Of a stretch of 64,000 nt of DNA, positions 18,728 to 28,625 are shown piece by piece. The notes beneath the pieces were generated by a model. It ran no database searches. It was not told where the DNA came from and saw only the letters and a program-made list of their open reading frames with translations. The DNA is from Corynebacterium pseudotuberculosis (lineage in GTDB: Bacteria > Actinomycetota > Actinomycetes > Mycobacteriales > Mycobacteriaceae). The stretch lies in the NCBI RefSeq assembly GCF_002155265.1, contig NZ_CP021251.1, forward strand, positions 1,116,001 to 1,180,000, in the 5' to 3' direction. The stretch's first letter is position 1, and the number at the start of each line of letters is the position of its first letter. A program made the translations under genes and the position numbers.

Positions 18728-20575
18728 ATGGCCGACAAATTCGCGGAGACGACGTTTACGGATCCCTCGCAGATTCGCAACTTCTGCATTATCGCTCATA
18801 TTGACCACGGTAAGTCCACCCTGGCGGACCGCATTTTGCAGCTGTCCAATGTTGTCGACGCCCGCGACATGCGCGACCAATACCTGGATAACATGGATAT
18901 TGAGCGCGAGCGTGGCATCACCATTAAGGCGCAGAACGTGCGTCTTCCATGGGTTCCGCGTTCCGGCCCACTTGCCGGCCAGCAGATCGTCATGCAGATG
19001 ATCGATACTCCTGGCCACGTGGACTTTACTTATGAGGTCTCCCGCGCACTTGAGGCTTGTGAAGGCGCGATTTTGCTTGTCGACGCCGCCCAAGGCATCG
19101 AGGCTCAAACGCTGGCAAACCTTTATCTGGCTATGGAAAAAGACTTGGAGATCATTCCAGTCTTGAACAAGATAGACTTACCTGCTGCCGACCCCGAGAA
19201 ATACTCGTTGGAGATAGCCAACATCATCGGCTGCGAGCCCGAGGATGTTTTGAGGGTTTCCGGTAAAACCGGCGAGGGCGTGGCGGAACTCCTGGACAAG
19301 GTCGCCGAGTTGGTTCCAGCTCCCACTACTGATTTTGGTTCGGAAGCGCCTGCTCGAGCGATGATTTTCGACTCGGTATATGACACCTACCGGGGCGTGG
19401 TCACTTACATTCGTATGATCGACGGCAAGCTGACCCCGCGCCAAAAGATTCAGATGATGTCTACCGGCGCAGTCCACGAGTTGCTGGAAATCGGCATTGT
19501 TTCCCCCACGCCTAAAAAATGCACAGGTCTGGGTCCCGGCGAGGTGGGGTACCTGATCACCGGTGTGAAAGACGTGCGCCAATCCAAGGTGGGCGACACT
19601 GTTACGTGGGCAGTCCACGGGGCGGAAGAACCGTTGCAGGGGTATGAAGAGCCTCGTCCCATGGTTTATTCCGGTCTTTTCCCGATCTCCCAGGCTGATT
19701 TCCCGGACCTGCGGGATGCTCTGGAAAAGCTTCAGCTTAACGACGCCTCCCTCACCTACGAGCCAGAAACCTCCGTGGCGCTGGGCTTTGGCTTCCGTTG
19801 CGGTTTCCTCGGACTTCTGCACATGGAGATCACCCGTGACCGCCTGCAGCGCGAGTTCGACCTTGACCTGATCTCCACGGCGCCGTCGGTAAACTACCGT
19901 GTGGTCGCTGAGGACGGGGCAGAAACTCGGGTTCATAACCCTTCAGATTGGCCTGCCGGGAAGCTGCGTGAAGTTTATGAGCCGATTGTGAAGACCACCA
20001 TCATCGTTCCCTCTGACTTTGTGGGCACCACTATGGAGCTGTGCCAGACTAAGCGCGGAATCATGGGAGGAATGGATTATCTCTCCGAAGACCGCGTGGA
20101 GCTGCGCTACACCATGCCGTTGGGCGAGATCATCTTTGACTTCTTTGATCAGCTCAAGTCCCGCACTAAAGGCTATGCCTCTCTCAACTATGAGGAAGCA
20201 GGGGAGCAGATGGCAGACCTGGTCAAGGTAGACATCCTCCTGCAAGGCGAGCCGGTCGACGCATTCTCCGCCATCGTTCACAGGGATAACGCTCAGTGGT
20301 ACGGCAACAAGATGACTAAGAAGCTCAAGGAACTGATTCCTCGTCAGCAATTTGAGGTCCCCGTGCAGGCAGCAATTGGTTCTAAAGTGATTGCTCGTGA
20401 GAATATTCGGGCTCTGCGTAAAGACGTCCTGGCAAAATGCTACGGCGGCGATATCTCTCGTAAGCGCAAGCTGCTGGAGAAGCAGAAGGCCGGTAAGAAG
20501 CGCATGAAGAACATCGGCTCGGTGTCCGTGCCGCAAGAAGCCTTCGTGGCAGCTTTGTCCACGGATGAGGGCTAA
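18728..20575 (+). CDS. lepA: Elongation factor 4 (LepA)
   Basis: Ribosome-bound GTPase promoting back-translocation and initiation fidelity. It has 615 residues from the ATG at 18728 ([10 protein letters not shown]); an upstream in-frame start would add 21 unlikely residues. G motifs [21 protein letters not shown] and [10 protein letters not shown] are present, then EF-G-like domains II, III and V and the LepA-specific C-terminal domain ([14 protein letters not shown]). Shine-Dalgarno AAAGG upstream. No copy of the iterated motif occurs in this gene. Confidence 0.97.
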   Translation: MADKFAETTFTDPSQIRNFCIIAHIDHGKSTLADRILQLSNVVDARDMRDQYLDNMDIERERGITIKAQNVRLPWVPRSGPLAGQQIVMQMIDTPGHVDFTYEVSRALEACEGAILLVDAAQGIEAQTLANLYLAMEKDLEIIPVLNKIDLPAADPEKYSLEIANIIGCEPEDVLRVSGKTGEGVAELLDKVAELVPAPTTDFGSEAPARAMIFDSVYDTYRGVVTYIRMIDGKLTPRQKIQMMSTGAVHELLEIGIVSPTPKKCTGLGPGEVGYLITGVKDVRQSKVGDTVTWAVHGAEEPLQGYEEPRPMVYSGLFPISQADFPDLRDALEKLQLNDASLTYEPETSVALGFGFRCGFLGLLHMEITRDRLQREFDLDLISTAPSVNYRVVAEDGAETRVHNPSDWPAGKLREVYEPIVKTTIIVPSDFVGTTMELCQTKRGIMGGMDYLSEDRVELRYTMPLGEIIFDFFDQLKSRTKGYASLNYEEAGEQMADLVKVDILLQGEPVDAFSAIVHRDNAQWYGNKMTKKLKELIPRQQFEVPVQAAIGSKVIARENIRALRKDVLAKCYGGDISRKRKLLEKQKAGKKRMKNIGSVSVPQEAFVAALSTDEG

Positions 20576-20593
20576 ACACCGCCTGTAACACGC

Positions 20594-20640
20594 ACGAGTT
20601 CTCCCGACACATACCCCCTGTATCGGGAGAACTCGTTTAT
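20594..20640 (+). terminator. Rho-independent terminator after lepA
   Basis: Perfect 14-base arms ACGAGTTCTCCCGA (20594-20607) and TCGGGAGAACTCGT (20623-20636), followed by TTATTATT. An exact iterated motif copy (CCCCACGGGG, 20645-20654) comes directly after it. Confidence 0.9.
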
Positions 20641-20669
20641 TATTCCCCACGGGGATAGTTTTTGAATCT

Positions 20670-21263
20670 ATGGACATAGGATCACTAGCGGAATGGGCGG
20701 GAGCTTTGAGCGGCCTCGCGGCGCTGTTCGTCGCGGTCCAGGCGAATCGGCAGTCGAGAAAATCTGAAAAGTATGCCCGAGAGACAGAAAGCTTGAGCGT
20801 TGAACTCAATAGGCAGATTCGTGAGGAACAACGACAAACCGAGCTTGCTATGCACAAGCGCGAGCAAGAGCGGGATCACCGAGATATGGAACGCGATCGT
20901 CGTCTGATCGCAGGGGGATTACAGGCCTGGTGGGCCTACCGCGACCAACAAGACACATGCCAGCAGTGGGGCCTTGTTGTATCCAATGAAGGCTCGCAGG
21001 TATCGATCTTCTACAACGTACAGATCGACGTAGAGGTTCAGGGAATCACCACCCGACCTTTGTGCATAAAAGTACTTCCACCAGGTCGTTATTTTGCTAT
21101 CAATAGGTTTGAGCAGGGGTGGGAGCTTCCGGAGGAATGTGGGTCTTCGCAGACGCACGCGCTGTTATCGAGTACCAGGCATCAAGTAGTGAGGATTAGC
21201 TTTCAGGATTCCTTGGGAAAGCGCTGGGTGTGGAATCCTCAGGAAGGTCTGAATCCGGGTTAG
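20670..21263 (+). CDS. Hypothetical protein with N-terminal membrane helix and coiled coil
   Basis: 197 residues, not recognised. The N-terminus GSLAEWAGALSGLAALFVAV is hydrophobic and may anchor the protein. Residues 25-75 are strongly charged (RQSRKSEKY to EQERDHRDMERD) and probably form a coiled coil. The C-terminal 110 residues look like a beta-rich domain (QWGLVVSNEGSQVSIFYNV). Similar small membrane-coiled-coil proteins are often annotated only as hypothetical. It stands alone between the lepA terminator and the ABC operon. Confidence 0.6.
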   Translation: MDIGSLAEWAGALSGLAALFVAVQANRQSRKSEKYARETESLSVELNRQIREEQRQTELAMHKREQERDHRDMERDRRLIAGGLQAWWAYRDQQDTCQQWGLVVSNEGSQVSIFYNVQIDVEVQGITTRPLCIKVLPPGRYFAINRFEQGWELPEECGSSQTHALLSSTRHQVVRISFQDSLGKRWVWNPQEGLNPG

Positions 21264-21303
21264 GTGCACACCTGTGCTTGCGCTAAGCTAACCGGCGACA
21301 AAA

Positions 21304-21335
21304 CTATTGAAAAACGAATTGCGTTCAATAGGATC
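21304..21335 (+). promoter_or_regulatory. Inverted repeat and short direct repeats before the ABC/MFS operon
   Basis: CTATTGAA (21304-21311) and TTCAATAG (21324-21331) form 8-base arms around a 12-base spacer, and the right arm runs into a direct repeat (AATAGGATC twice). It lies about 70 bases before the first gene of the ABC/MFS operon, where an operator would be expected. The cognate regulator is unknown. Confidence 0.35.
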
Positions 21336-21402
21336 AATAGGATCGGTGCGTCGCCCTCGGGGTTGCGCCGGGAAAACCGCCCAGGCCCGTGAGGAGTAAA
21401 CC

Positions 21403-22032
21403 GTGGAATGCGACTCCACTGAGCCGATCGTTAGTGTACGGGGCCTCACCATAGCAACATCGTCTGGTACGACGCTGCTGAGCGTGGATAAGTTTGATAT
21501 TTTTCTTGGCGACAAAATCGCGATCACTGGTCGCAGCGGCTCAGGAAAAACTATGTTGTTGCGTGCGTTGTGTGGGGCAACGACGCCGGGAATCGTCGTC
21601 ACAGGCGATATCAAGCGCGCACGCCGTACGTCGCTGATCATGCAGGATTCTTTGGGCTCGCTTAATCCTTTGGTGCGCTGCAATAAACAGGTGCGATTCA
21701 TGGCTGCGTCCAAGCAGGTGGCAGAGCAAGCCTTGACCAGCTGCGGCATTACCGGCGAATTGGGGCGCCGCTACCCGTTGGAACTATCAGGCGGGCAGCG
21801 CCAGCGCGTGGCAATCGCGGGAGCTCTTGCGTCGCACCCCGAGCTTTTGCTTGCCGACGAGCCGACCTCAGCCCTCGATCCCATAGCCACACTCGAAGTA
21901 ATCGATGCGTTGGATACATTCCATGAGTCCACGGGCGGTGCAGTAGTGGTCTCTACTCACACTATGGGGGTGGCTAAGCGACTGGGCACGAGGCAGCTGC
22001 ATGTTGCCGACGGAAAAGTGGTAGAGCTATGA
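21403..22032 (+). CDS. ABC transporter ATPase, nickel/peptide (DppD/NikD) type
   Basis: ATP-hydrolysing subunit of a PepT-type importer, 209 residues, shorter than typical DppD (about 320) because the C-terminal oligopeptide-specific extension is missing. Walker A GRSGSGKTML, signature LSGGQRQRVAIAGALA, Walker B LLLADEPTSALDP. GTG start with GAGGAG upstream. It overlaps the next ATPase gene by 4 bases (ATGA). First gene of a five-gene operon. Confidence 0.88.
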   Translation: MECDSTEPIVSVRGLTIATSSGTTLLSVDKFDIFLGDKIAITGRSGSGKTMLLRALCGATTPGIVVTGDIKRARRTSLIMQDSLGSLNPLVRCNKQVRFMAASKQVAEQALTSCGITGELGRRYPLELSGGQRQRVAIAGALASHPELLLADEPTSALDPIATLEVIDALDTFHESTGGAVVVSTHTMGVAKRLGTRQLHVADGKVVEL

Positions 22033-22736
22033 CCAGGCGAGTTCTTGTAAAATTTTGCCAAGCTACCGTGGCTGGGCGCGTCGAAAAGCTATCTTTTGAG
22101 GTGAATACGGGCGCGAAACTCGGAGTCATCGGGCCGTCGGGCGCCGGCAAAACCACGCTGATTTCCCTCATCACCAAAATGATCGCCCCGGATTCCGGCA
22201 GCGTGAGCGTCGACGCGGCAGTGGTGGGCTACATTCCTCAAGATCCTGGTTCCTCGCTGTGCCCACGGATGACAGTGTCCGAGTGCATCATTGAGCCGCA
22301 AGTGATTCGGCTTCGTGGGCAGGCGGGGAGCACGGAAAAACTCAACCACTTCCGTGGGGAAATACCCGGCCTTTTGCAGGCACTTGGGCTAGATCCGTCG
22401 ATAGCAGGACGCAAACCCAGGCAGCTCTCTGGTGGGCAACGCCAGCGCGTAGCTATCGCCCGTGCTCTGCTGGGATCCCCTGAACTTGTGATCGCGGACG
22501 AGGCCTTTTCAGCTCTGGATGATGAGACCTCGCGGCTATTGCAGACGCTGCTCATAGAAACCGAAGCAACAGTTATCTTTGTATCCCACAATGTTGCCGC
22601 GCTGCGTGCCATGTGCGATCAGCTTCTTGTGATGATTGACGGAACAGTTCGATATATCGGCCCAGCCGACCTGGTGAAAACGAACGACCCTGAAGTACAG
22701 CTATTTCTCCGCGCAGCCGTGGAGCTTGATCAGTGA
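22029..22736 (+). CDS. ABC transporter ATPase, nickel/peptide (DppF/NikE) type
   Basis: Second ATPase of the same importer, 235 residues. Walker A GPSGAGKTTLI, signature LSGGQRQRVAIARALLG, Walker B LVIADEAFSALD (Ala for the usual Pro after the catalytic Glu). Gene ends overlap both neighbours by 4 bases, so translation is coupled. It would pair with the 21403 ATPase as a heterodimer on the fused permease at 25489. Confidence 0.88.
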   Translation: MTRRVLVKFCQATVAGRVEKLSFEVNTGAKLGVIGPSGAGKTTLISLITKMIAPDSGSVSVDAAVVGYIPQDPGSSLCPRMTVSECIIEPQVIRLRGQAGSTEKLNHFRGEIPGLLQALGLDPSIAGRKPRQLSGGQRQRVAIARALLGSPELVIADEAFSALDDETSRLLQTLLIETEATVIFVSHNVAALRAMCDQLLVMIDGTVRYIGPADLVKTNDPEVQLFLRAAVELDQ

Positions 22737-23965
22737 AATTAACTCATCTTCCCATCCACATCTCTACGCTGCTTGTCACCCAGATGCTCTTTAACATCGG
22801 GTTTTACTTAGTGGTGCCATTTATTGCAGTTCAACTCTCAGAAAACCTTGGGGCTGCGGGCACCGTGGTCGGTTTGGTTTTGGGGATTCGTACATTTAGC
22901 CAACAAGGATTGTTCTTCCTAGGCGGCGGATTAGCCGACAAATATGGCGCAGGTCCCATTTTGTTGATGGGCGTTGCCATTCGGGTGCTGGGCTTTATCA
23001 CCGTGGGGCTAGCTACCGGCATTGGATCGATAACAGTTGGCGTGGTGTTGATCGGATTCGCCGCAGCACTATTTTCTCCAGCAGTGGAATCCATTTTTGC
23101 CACTGAAGGCTTTACTTTGGAAAAACAGGGTGTGATTACGCGCGCACGGTTGTTTGCCTTAGACGCGTCTTATTCCCGAATGGGCTCGTTGATGGGACCT
23201 TTGCTGGGGGCGGTATTAATCCCCCTAGGCTTTTCGACGGTCTCATTCGTCGGTGCTGCCATCTTCACCGGGATCTTTGCCATGCATACACTGCTATGGC
23301 GCCGCTGGAATAAGAGCACAATTCCCCACGGGGAGGGTTCTCCTTTGGGAATGATCGCAGTATGGGCGAGCGTGATGAGCAATAAAAAGTTTGTGCTCTT
23401 TGCTGCTTTGTATTCCACTTATCTGCTTGCTTATAACCAACAGTATCTTTCCCTCCCGGTGGAGCTTCGGCGTGCTACTGGCTCGGATAGCTCGTTGGGC
23501 TGGTTTTTTGCCGGCGCGGCGATTTTTGTGATTGCTCTGCAAACGAGCGTGACCCGCTGGGCTGAGAAGCAGCCTTCCAAAGTGGTCCTAGGCAGCGGTT
23601 TTGGTCTTATGGCTGTGAGCTTTGCCGTGGTCGGGGCTGCATCAGGGATGACTGTGCACGGTTGGGCAGCGTACCTGCCAGCGGTGATCATGATGCTGTT
23701 GCTGCATACCGGCATCATGATCGCGGTCCCGATAGCCCGAGACCTTGTTGGTGACCTAGCCGGTAATGAGAATTTAGGTTCCTACTACGGATTCCTCAAC
23801 AGCTTCGGAGGCCTGGCAGTTCTATTGGGCTCTGTGGCCGTGGGGGCGACATTGGACAAAGCGGAAATCACGCAGCCGGCGGCCGCAATCCCGTGGCTGA
23901 CTATGACTGCGCTGCTTGCCGTCTCGGCGGTGGGGCTTGCCAAACTTAAAGAAAAAAGAAAGTAG
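22733..23965 (+). CDS. Major facilitator superfamily transporter
   Basis: 410-residue membrane protein with about 12 helices. The conserved loop 2-3 motif reads GGLADKYGAGPILL and a second half begins after the loop around 190 (RRWNKSTIPHGEG, which contains an exact iterated motif copy at 23324-23333). It resembles MdtH-like efflux proteins. The GTG start overlaps the preceding ATPase stop. An MFS member inside a nickel/peptide ABC operon recalls the CntE exporter of staphylopine-type metallophore loci, but no metallophore synthase genes are present here. Confidence 0.85.
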   Translation: MKLTHLPIHISTLLVTQMLFNIGFYLVVPFIAVQLSENLGAAGTVVGLVLGIRTFSQQGLFFLGGGLADKYGAGPILLMGVAIRVLGFITVGLATGIGSITVGVVLIGFAAALFSPAVESIFATEGFTLEKQGVITRARLFALDASYSRMGSLMGPLLGAVLIPLGFSTVSFVGAAIFTGIFAMHTLLWRRWNKSTIPHGEGSPLGMIAVWASVMSNKKFVLFAALYSTYLLAYNQQYLSLPVELRRATGSDSSLGWFFAGAAIFVIALQTSVTRWAEKQPSKVVLGSGFGLMAVSFAVVGAASGMTVHGWAAYLPAVIMMLLLHTGIMIAVPIARDLVGDLAGNENLGSYYGFLNSFGGLAVLLGSVAVGATLDKAEITQPAAAIPWLTMTALLAVSAVGLAKLKEKRK

Positions 23966-23975
23966 ACATTTAACA

Positions 23976-25483
23976 ATGAAAATGAAGAAACTCGGATTGG
24001 CAGTTGCCACCCTGACCGTTGCCGCGACTCTGTCTGGTTGTTTTACCGACTCAGGTTCTGACTCCACCGACGGACAGACCTTGCGCGTTGCGCTGCAGTT
24101 CAAGCCCGTCGCTGATTTCTCCCCGTTCTCCGACGACTCCGTGCTTAACCTGCGCATGGGGGTCGCGGAGACCCTGGTAACCCTTGATGAGGATGCAAAG
24201 CTTAAGCCAGTACTCGCTGAGAAGTGGGAGATGAAGGATGACCGCACTGCTGTGCTTAGTCTGCGCCAGGGCGTGACATTCCACGATGGAAGCAAACTCG
24301 ACGCAAAGGCCGTGAAAATGCTCTCGACCACGCTCTTTCCGCAGCTACCCGACCAAAGGGACTCGGTAAGGCAGACCTCAAGGTTGAGGCCACCGGCGAG
24401 CATGAGGTGACCGTCACGTCGCCCAAGGCTGACCCCATTTTGGTTCAGCGCTTCTCTGACCCCGGCACCGCCATCCTTGCTCAAGCCGCATACAAAGGGG
24501 AGAATTCCGACCCGTTTGCCCACGGGACAGGGCCCTTCAAGCTGGTCAAGAAAGAGACCGACGGTTCCGTCACCGCTGAGGCCTTTGGCGACTATTGGAA
24601 CGGCAAACCCAAGACCTCCGCTCTGAAAGTCTCCTTCATTGAAGACGGCGCAGCCCGCGCCAATGCTTTCCGCGCTGGTGACCTGGACGTGGTTAAGGGA
24701 GTCCCCGTGGTCTCGTTGCCAGAGCTTTCCGACGCCCACATCACCGACGTCCACCTCCCACGCGCCGTGCTGCTCCACCTCAACGCTGAAAAGGGCGTGT
24801 TTGCAGACGCCCACCTGCGTGCTGCTGTCGCGGGTGCCATCAAGACCGAGCCCATCGTGGAGAAAATCTACGAGGGTAAAGCCAACAAGACGCAAAGCTC
24901 TCTCTTCAACCAGGACACCGAGTGGGCTGCAGCTCAGAAGGCTAAGTCGCTTGCAACGGAGGCTCCTAAGGCCGATGCGACTCTCGGGGCGGGCAAGACT
25001 GTTCGCCTAGCTACCTGGGACTCTCGCGCGGAGCTCCCCGAAACCGCGAATCTCATCGCCGACCAGCTTCGTGCTTTGGGCTTTAACGTGGAAATCACGG
25101 TCGCCGATTACGCGTCCTTGGAAAAACAGCTTCTCGACGGCTCCTTTGATGCCATCATCGGATCCCGCAACTACATGTTTGGCGCCGGCGATCCTCTTGC
25201 ATTCCTAGAGACCGACTTCTCTTGCGAGGGAGCTTATAACCTATCGCGCCTCTGTGATCCGAAGATCGACAAAGAAATTGCCGACGCTAAGGGCCAGAAA
25301 GACCTCAACACCCGTCTCCAGAACGCCGCATCCATCGGCGCAGACATCGTGTCCACCGGAGCCGTCGTCCCACTGGCCCACGAGCAATTGCTGATCGCTT
25401 CTAAAAACGTAGAGGGCCTGTCTACCGATCCCATGGAGCGTTCCCTGATCACAGAAAAGACGGAACTTTCCGCTAAGAAGTAA
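23976..25483 (+). pseudogene. ABC substrate-binding lipoprotein (nickel/peptide type), frameshifted
   Basis: Extracytoplasmic solute-binding protein of family 5 (SBP_bac_5; NikA/DppA/OppA). Signal peptide MKMKKLGLAVATLTVAATL with lipobox LSGC. The first frame runs to about residue 113 (SKLDAKAVK), then derails. The correct continuation (NALDHALSAATRPKGLGKAD) is found in the next frame from about 24317 and runs to the stop at 25483. Adding one A to the AAAA run at 24315-24318 restores a protein of about 502 residues. It is either a recent mutation or a sequencing error. It belongs to the operon 21403-27234. Confidence 0.85.
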
Positions 25484-25488
25484 CCCAC

Positions 25489-27234
25489 ATGAGACCGCCT
25501 CGTCTTCGCACACGCACGCTCGCTACTGCGAGCATTGCTGTAACAACATATCTGCTAGCCCTCGTGGCCACCTCCTTATTACCGTGGTTCACGGGGCGCG
25601 AGCCGGCTTTTGCCGTCCTCCGTGCCCGCGAACGCGAACGCGAGGCAACTCCCGAGTTACTTCAAGCGATCCGGGAGGAATTCGATCTTCCCCAGACTCC
25701 GTGGGAATCGGTGTCGCGGTGGTTTGCCGGCCTCTTCCGTGGGGAATTTGGGGTTTCATGGACCAACCCTGCGCAGGATGCCTGGCAGCAGGCCACCCAC
25801 GGATTCGGGATTACAGCCACTCTTACTTTTGCCTCCACGATGCTGTGTTTGGTGGTGGCCCTGATGATAGTGGGGCCACGCCTGGCCGGGGCAGCTCGAG
25901 GTAAAAGCGCTGGGGCGGCAGCACCTCAAGTTTTGGCGGCGCTGGCGGCGCTTCCGGATTTTGTTGTCGCTGTGATCGTGTTGTGGTTTTTTGCCTTGAC
26001 TCTGCGCGTGTTACCCGTGGGAGGGTGGTCGTCGCCGGCGCACATGGTGTTGCCGTCGTTGGCCCTGGGGGTATGCGCTGGTGGCGTCTATGGGCGAGTG
26101 CTCCTTATCTCTGCTGATTCCGCGATACAAGAGACCTGGGTGGAGTCGTGGCGGATCAATGGCGTGGCGCATTCTCGCATCGTCCGCCAACTGCTGTGGC
26201 GTTCCTTGGTTCCCACGATTCCTCTGCTCACCCTTTTCTTTGCAGGAACGCTTGCCAGCACCGCGGCCGTGGAAGTTACCTTTAATATTCCCGGTTTTGG
26301 TCGCACCGTGGTGGACTCTGCGCTGAGTTCTGATCTTCCTGTGTTACAGGCTGCAGTGTTCGTGGTGCTTGTTGTTGGCGCAGTGAGCGGAATCGCTGCA
26401 AATTGGCTGCGGCGCTTCATCTTGCGACGTCTGGAAAGCGACGTGGCAGGGGCGTCGTTAAGCTCAGGCATGAGTGCAGGCACCAGCGTGTTGTTTGACC
26501 GCATCAGCCTTGTCGTGGCCGTGCTTCCGCTCGTCGCAGTGGGCGTAGGCGTTGTGCGTAGCGGCGCGATTAACACCGACGACCGTTTTGCCGGGTATTC
26601 CCTTAGCCATCCGCTGGGAGCAGATCAGCTTGGCCGCGACATCTGGGCCAGGCTTGCCGACGGCTTTGCCTATTCCGTAGGAGTCGCCATCGCAGTGACC
26701 GCCACCTGTGCGCTTATCGGGCTGATTGCTGGTCATCTGGGGTCGTGGGTGCTGCATATTGGCGATGCTCTCAACGCTTTCCCCGCCGTACTCCTCGGCC
26801 TCATTTTGGCTGGGGTCCTAGGTCCTTCCACCAGCACGGCTGCAGTTGCAGTGCTAGCCGTTGGCTGGATTCCGCTGGCCTCTCACTGTGCAGCGGTGGT
26901 GCAAGAGGCAAAAGCCAGCGGGCATTATCGTTTCGCCGCAACGATGGGAGCCACCCGATGGCATCTGCTGCGCCACCATGTTGTGCCGTGGACTGCGCCG
27001 GCAGTAATCCGCCACTCCGTGGGGAGAATAGCTCACAATGCGATCTCGCTGGCGGCGTTGGGATACTTAGGTGTGGGGGCCAGCGTCGGAAGCCCTGATT
27101 GGGGCGTGATTCTGGAAGAATCTACGCGTTATTTAGAACGCGCTCCGTGGATGGCACTCGGTCCGATGGTGTGTCTTGTGTGCTTGGGGGTTGTGGCGGC
27201 TGTGGCTACCGATACTTTTGAACGTAAGCGGTGA
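25489..27234 (+). CDS. Fused ABC permease (DppB-DppC type)
   Basis: 581 residues holding two binding-protein-dependent permease units in one chain, normally two proteins. The N-terminal half is DppB/NikB-like, including VLPSLALGVCAGGVYGRVLL and VEVTFNIPGFGRTVVDSAL. The C-terminal half from about residue 330 is DppC/NikC-like, including HPLGADQLGRDIWARLADG and the EAA loop ATMGATRWHLLRHHV. One polypeptide would thus form the full membrane channel. It starts 5 bases after the substrate-binding gene. Confidence 0.9.
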   Translation: MRPPRLRTRTLATASIAVTTYLLALVATSLLPWFTGREPAFAVLRAREREREATPELLQAIREEFDLPQTPWESVSRWFAGLFRGEFGVSWTNPAQDAWQQATHGFGITATLTFASTMLCLVVALMIVGPRLAGAARGKSAGAAAPQVLAALAALPDFVVAVIVLWFFALTLRVLPVGGWSSPAHMVLPSLALGVCAGGVYGRVLLISADSAIQETWVESWRINGVAHSRIVRQLLWRSLVPTIPLLTLFFAGTLASTAAVEVTFNIPGFGRTVVDSALSSDLPVLQAAVFVVLVVGAVSGIAANWLRRFILRRLESDVAGASLSSGMSAGTSVLFDRISLVVAVLPLVAVGVGVVRSGAINTDDRFAGYSLSHPLGADQLGRDIWARLADGFAYSVGVAIAVTATCALIGLIAGHLGSWVLHIGDALNAFPAVLLGLILAGVLGPSTSTAAVAVLAVGWIPLASHCAAVVQEAKASGHYRFAATMGATRWHLLRHHVVPWTAPAVIRHSVGRIAHNAISLAALGYLGVGASVGSPDWGVILEESTRYLERAPWMALGPMVCLVCLGVVAAVATDTFERKR

Positions 27235-27395
27235 TCACACCCCGTTATCCGCTATCTGCCCATGAACGCGCGCAAAAAGCTCGGCGGAAGCCGCTATGCC
27301 GAGGTCATGGGTAACCATGACCAAAGATGTGCCTGCCGACGTGACCCCCGTGGAGCAGATCCATCACGGTGGAGTATGCGCCTACGTAAGTAATA
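27234..27395 (-). pseudogene. Remnant of an ABC ATPase C-terminus
   Basis: On the minus strand the sequence reads AYSTVMDLLH in one frame and then, one frame off, GVTSAGTSLVMVTHDLGIAA...ARVHGQIADNGV and a stop at 27236-27234. This matches the segment after the Walker B/D-loop of an ABC ATPase (switch His in MVTHD). The Walker A and signature parts are missing. A decayed gene fragment converging on the permease, with its stop overlapping that gene's stop. Confidence 0.6.
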
Positions 27396-27425
27396 CCCCG
27401 GTAGTCGGGGCATTAGTAGACAAGC

Positions 27426-28204
27426 CTAATCCGGTGGAGCGCCGGCTAAATCGACGATCGTTTCGTTAGAAATGGCATCACCGTGATAGCCGGCGGCCCA
27501 TACAATGAAAAACGGAGGCCCTGTAGCCCGTAGAAGCTTTCTTAAAGAAGAAAGCTAACCGCCATGAGCTCTGTGTATGTAACTTTCGTTCATCCGCAAG
27601 CAGCATGTCTTCCCATAACCGAGAAACAGCTGTTCCTGGAGCAATCGGTTCATCAATCGTGTCTAGTGCCAATCATGTCTAGCGCCGTGGAGTAGCTGTA
27701 CAAATCCCACTCATCTTCATTGAACGAGCCATCACTCTGGTTCTTAAATCAAACAACAAGTTTTCGCGAACCAGAGCATTCGACTCGGGGTATTCCATAT
27801 CGGCAACGAGATAAACTGCCGTGAATTCTTTGATACGTTCAACCCGTTCCAAATACCGGACGTAGCACTGGGGAAGATCATGCTTCCGGGGTAGGGCAGT
27901 CGTTTTGAACCTTAATGAAGGCTCTCTTGTGTTCCGCAGTCACGCAAGTTGGCGCTGTATTATTAGAGGCGGCTAAAAGATTTGCACGTAGAGACCGTTC
28001 TACGGTGACTCTCACGGATTGTTTGTCCTCCAGAACTGACGCATCGATAGCTTTTGTCTCACCAGAGGACAATTCGAAGACTGACTCCTTAGTTAACGAA
28101 TCCCTACTAGATAGTTGGCTTGCATCTTGAGCAACTGCACTGCCCGGAGCGACAAGTGCAGTTGCGACACAACTTATGGCTGCCAAAGCCCCTTTTGTTG
28201 ATGA
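27426..28204 (-). pseudogene. Decayed gene for an exported protein, several frameshifts
   Basis: Minus-strand reading gives protein-like segments in alternating frames: a signal-peptide-like start (GALAAISCVATALVAPGSAVAQ) with an exported domain to QNDCPTPEA; then HDLPQCYVRYLERVERIKEF...ENLLFDL; then NQSDGSFNEDEWDLYSYSTAL; then TIDEPIAPGTAVSRLWEDMLL; then ATGPPFFIVWAAGYHGDAIS to a stop at 27428-27426. At least four frame changes are needed, and the expected start codon is missing although AAGGAAG lies at the right place. I do not recognise the family. The original protein was about 250 residues. Confidence 0.55.
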
Positions 28205-28236
28205 ATTTTTTTACCGCAATCTTCCTTGATATGTTG

Positions 28237-28573
28237 TCAACCTCTTGGGGTGGGCTGTAAGAGGGAAGCGTCTTTGCATTTGTCACTATCTGGTTGGACG
28301 AGTTCGATACGCTGAGTTCGGAGTATTCTGCCCCGCAATGGATACGTTTTCCCATCTTTGATCGCAAGCTCCGGATTACGCGCCTTATGGTTACGTGCGA
28401 AAGCCGCAAGACGTACTTCGCAGGAGGCGGAGGACCCACTTCCGGTGAATCATCTGTCCTCGTAGACCATTCTCGAACACCAGGTAGGTTCCAACGAGTG
28501 CGGATCCCATTGGGTCGATTAGTTGCGTGTATACCCGAGTGAGGTATTCGTCGACGCCGCATAGTTTCCCCAC
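28237..28573 (-). pseudogene. Decayed hypothetical gene, one frameshift
   Basis: Minus strand: GTG at 28573 opens a frame VGKLCGVDEYLTRVYTQLID...YLVFENGLRGQM. After a frame change near 28430 the sequence continues with FTGSGSSASCEVRLAAFARN...NPELAIKDGKTYPLRG to a stop at 28239-28237. It would have encoded about 112 residues of unknown family, just upstream of and in the same direction as the 27426-28204 remnant. The iterated motif (28568-28577) covers its putative start. Confidence 0.45.
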
Positions 28574-28625
28574 GGGGGTAAAGGTGAATTTTAAAAAATC
28601 GCAGCAAACCCCTATTTATTCAAAA

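Noticed and set aside
18728..18993. Opposite-strand and alternate-frame open frames inside lepA and other core genes
   Set aside because: They lie entirely within conserved genes, lack domain motifs, and are explained by GC-biased codon use.
28294..28542. Plus-strand open frame in the decayed locus
   Set aside because: The minus strand reads as recognisable protein-like segments over the same bases, so the plus frame is a shadow of the pseudogene.
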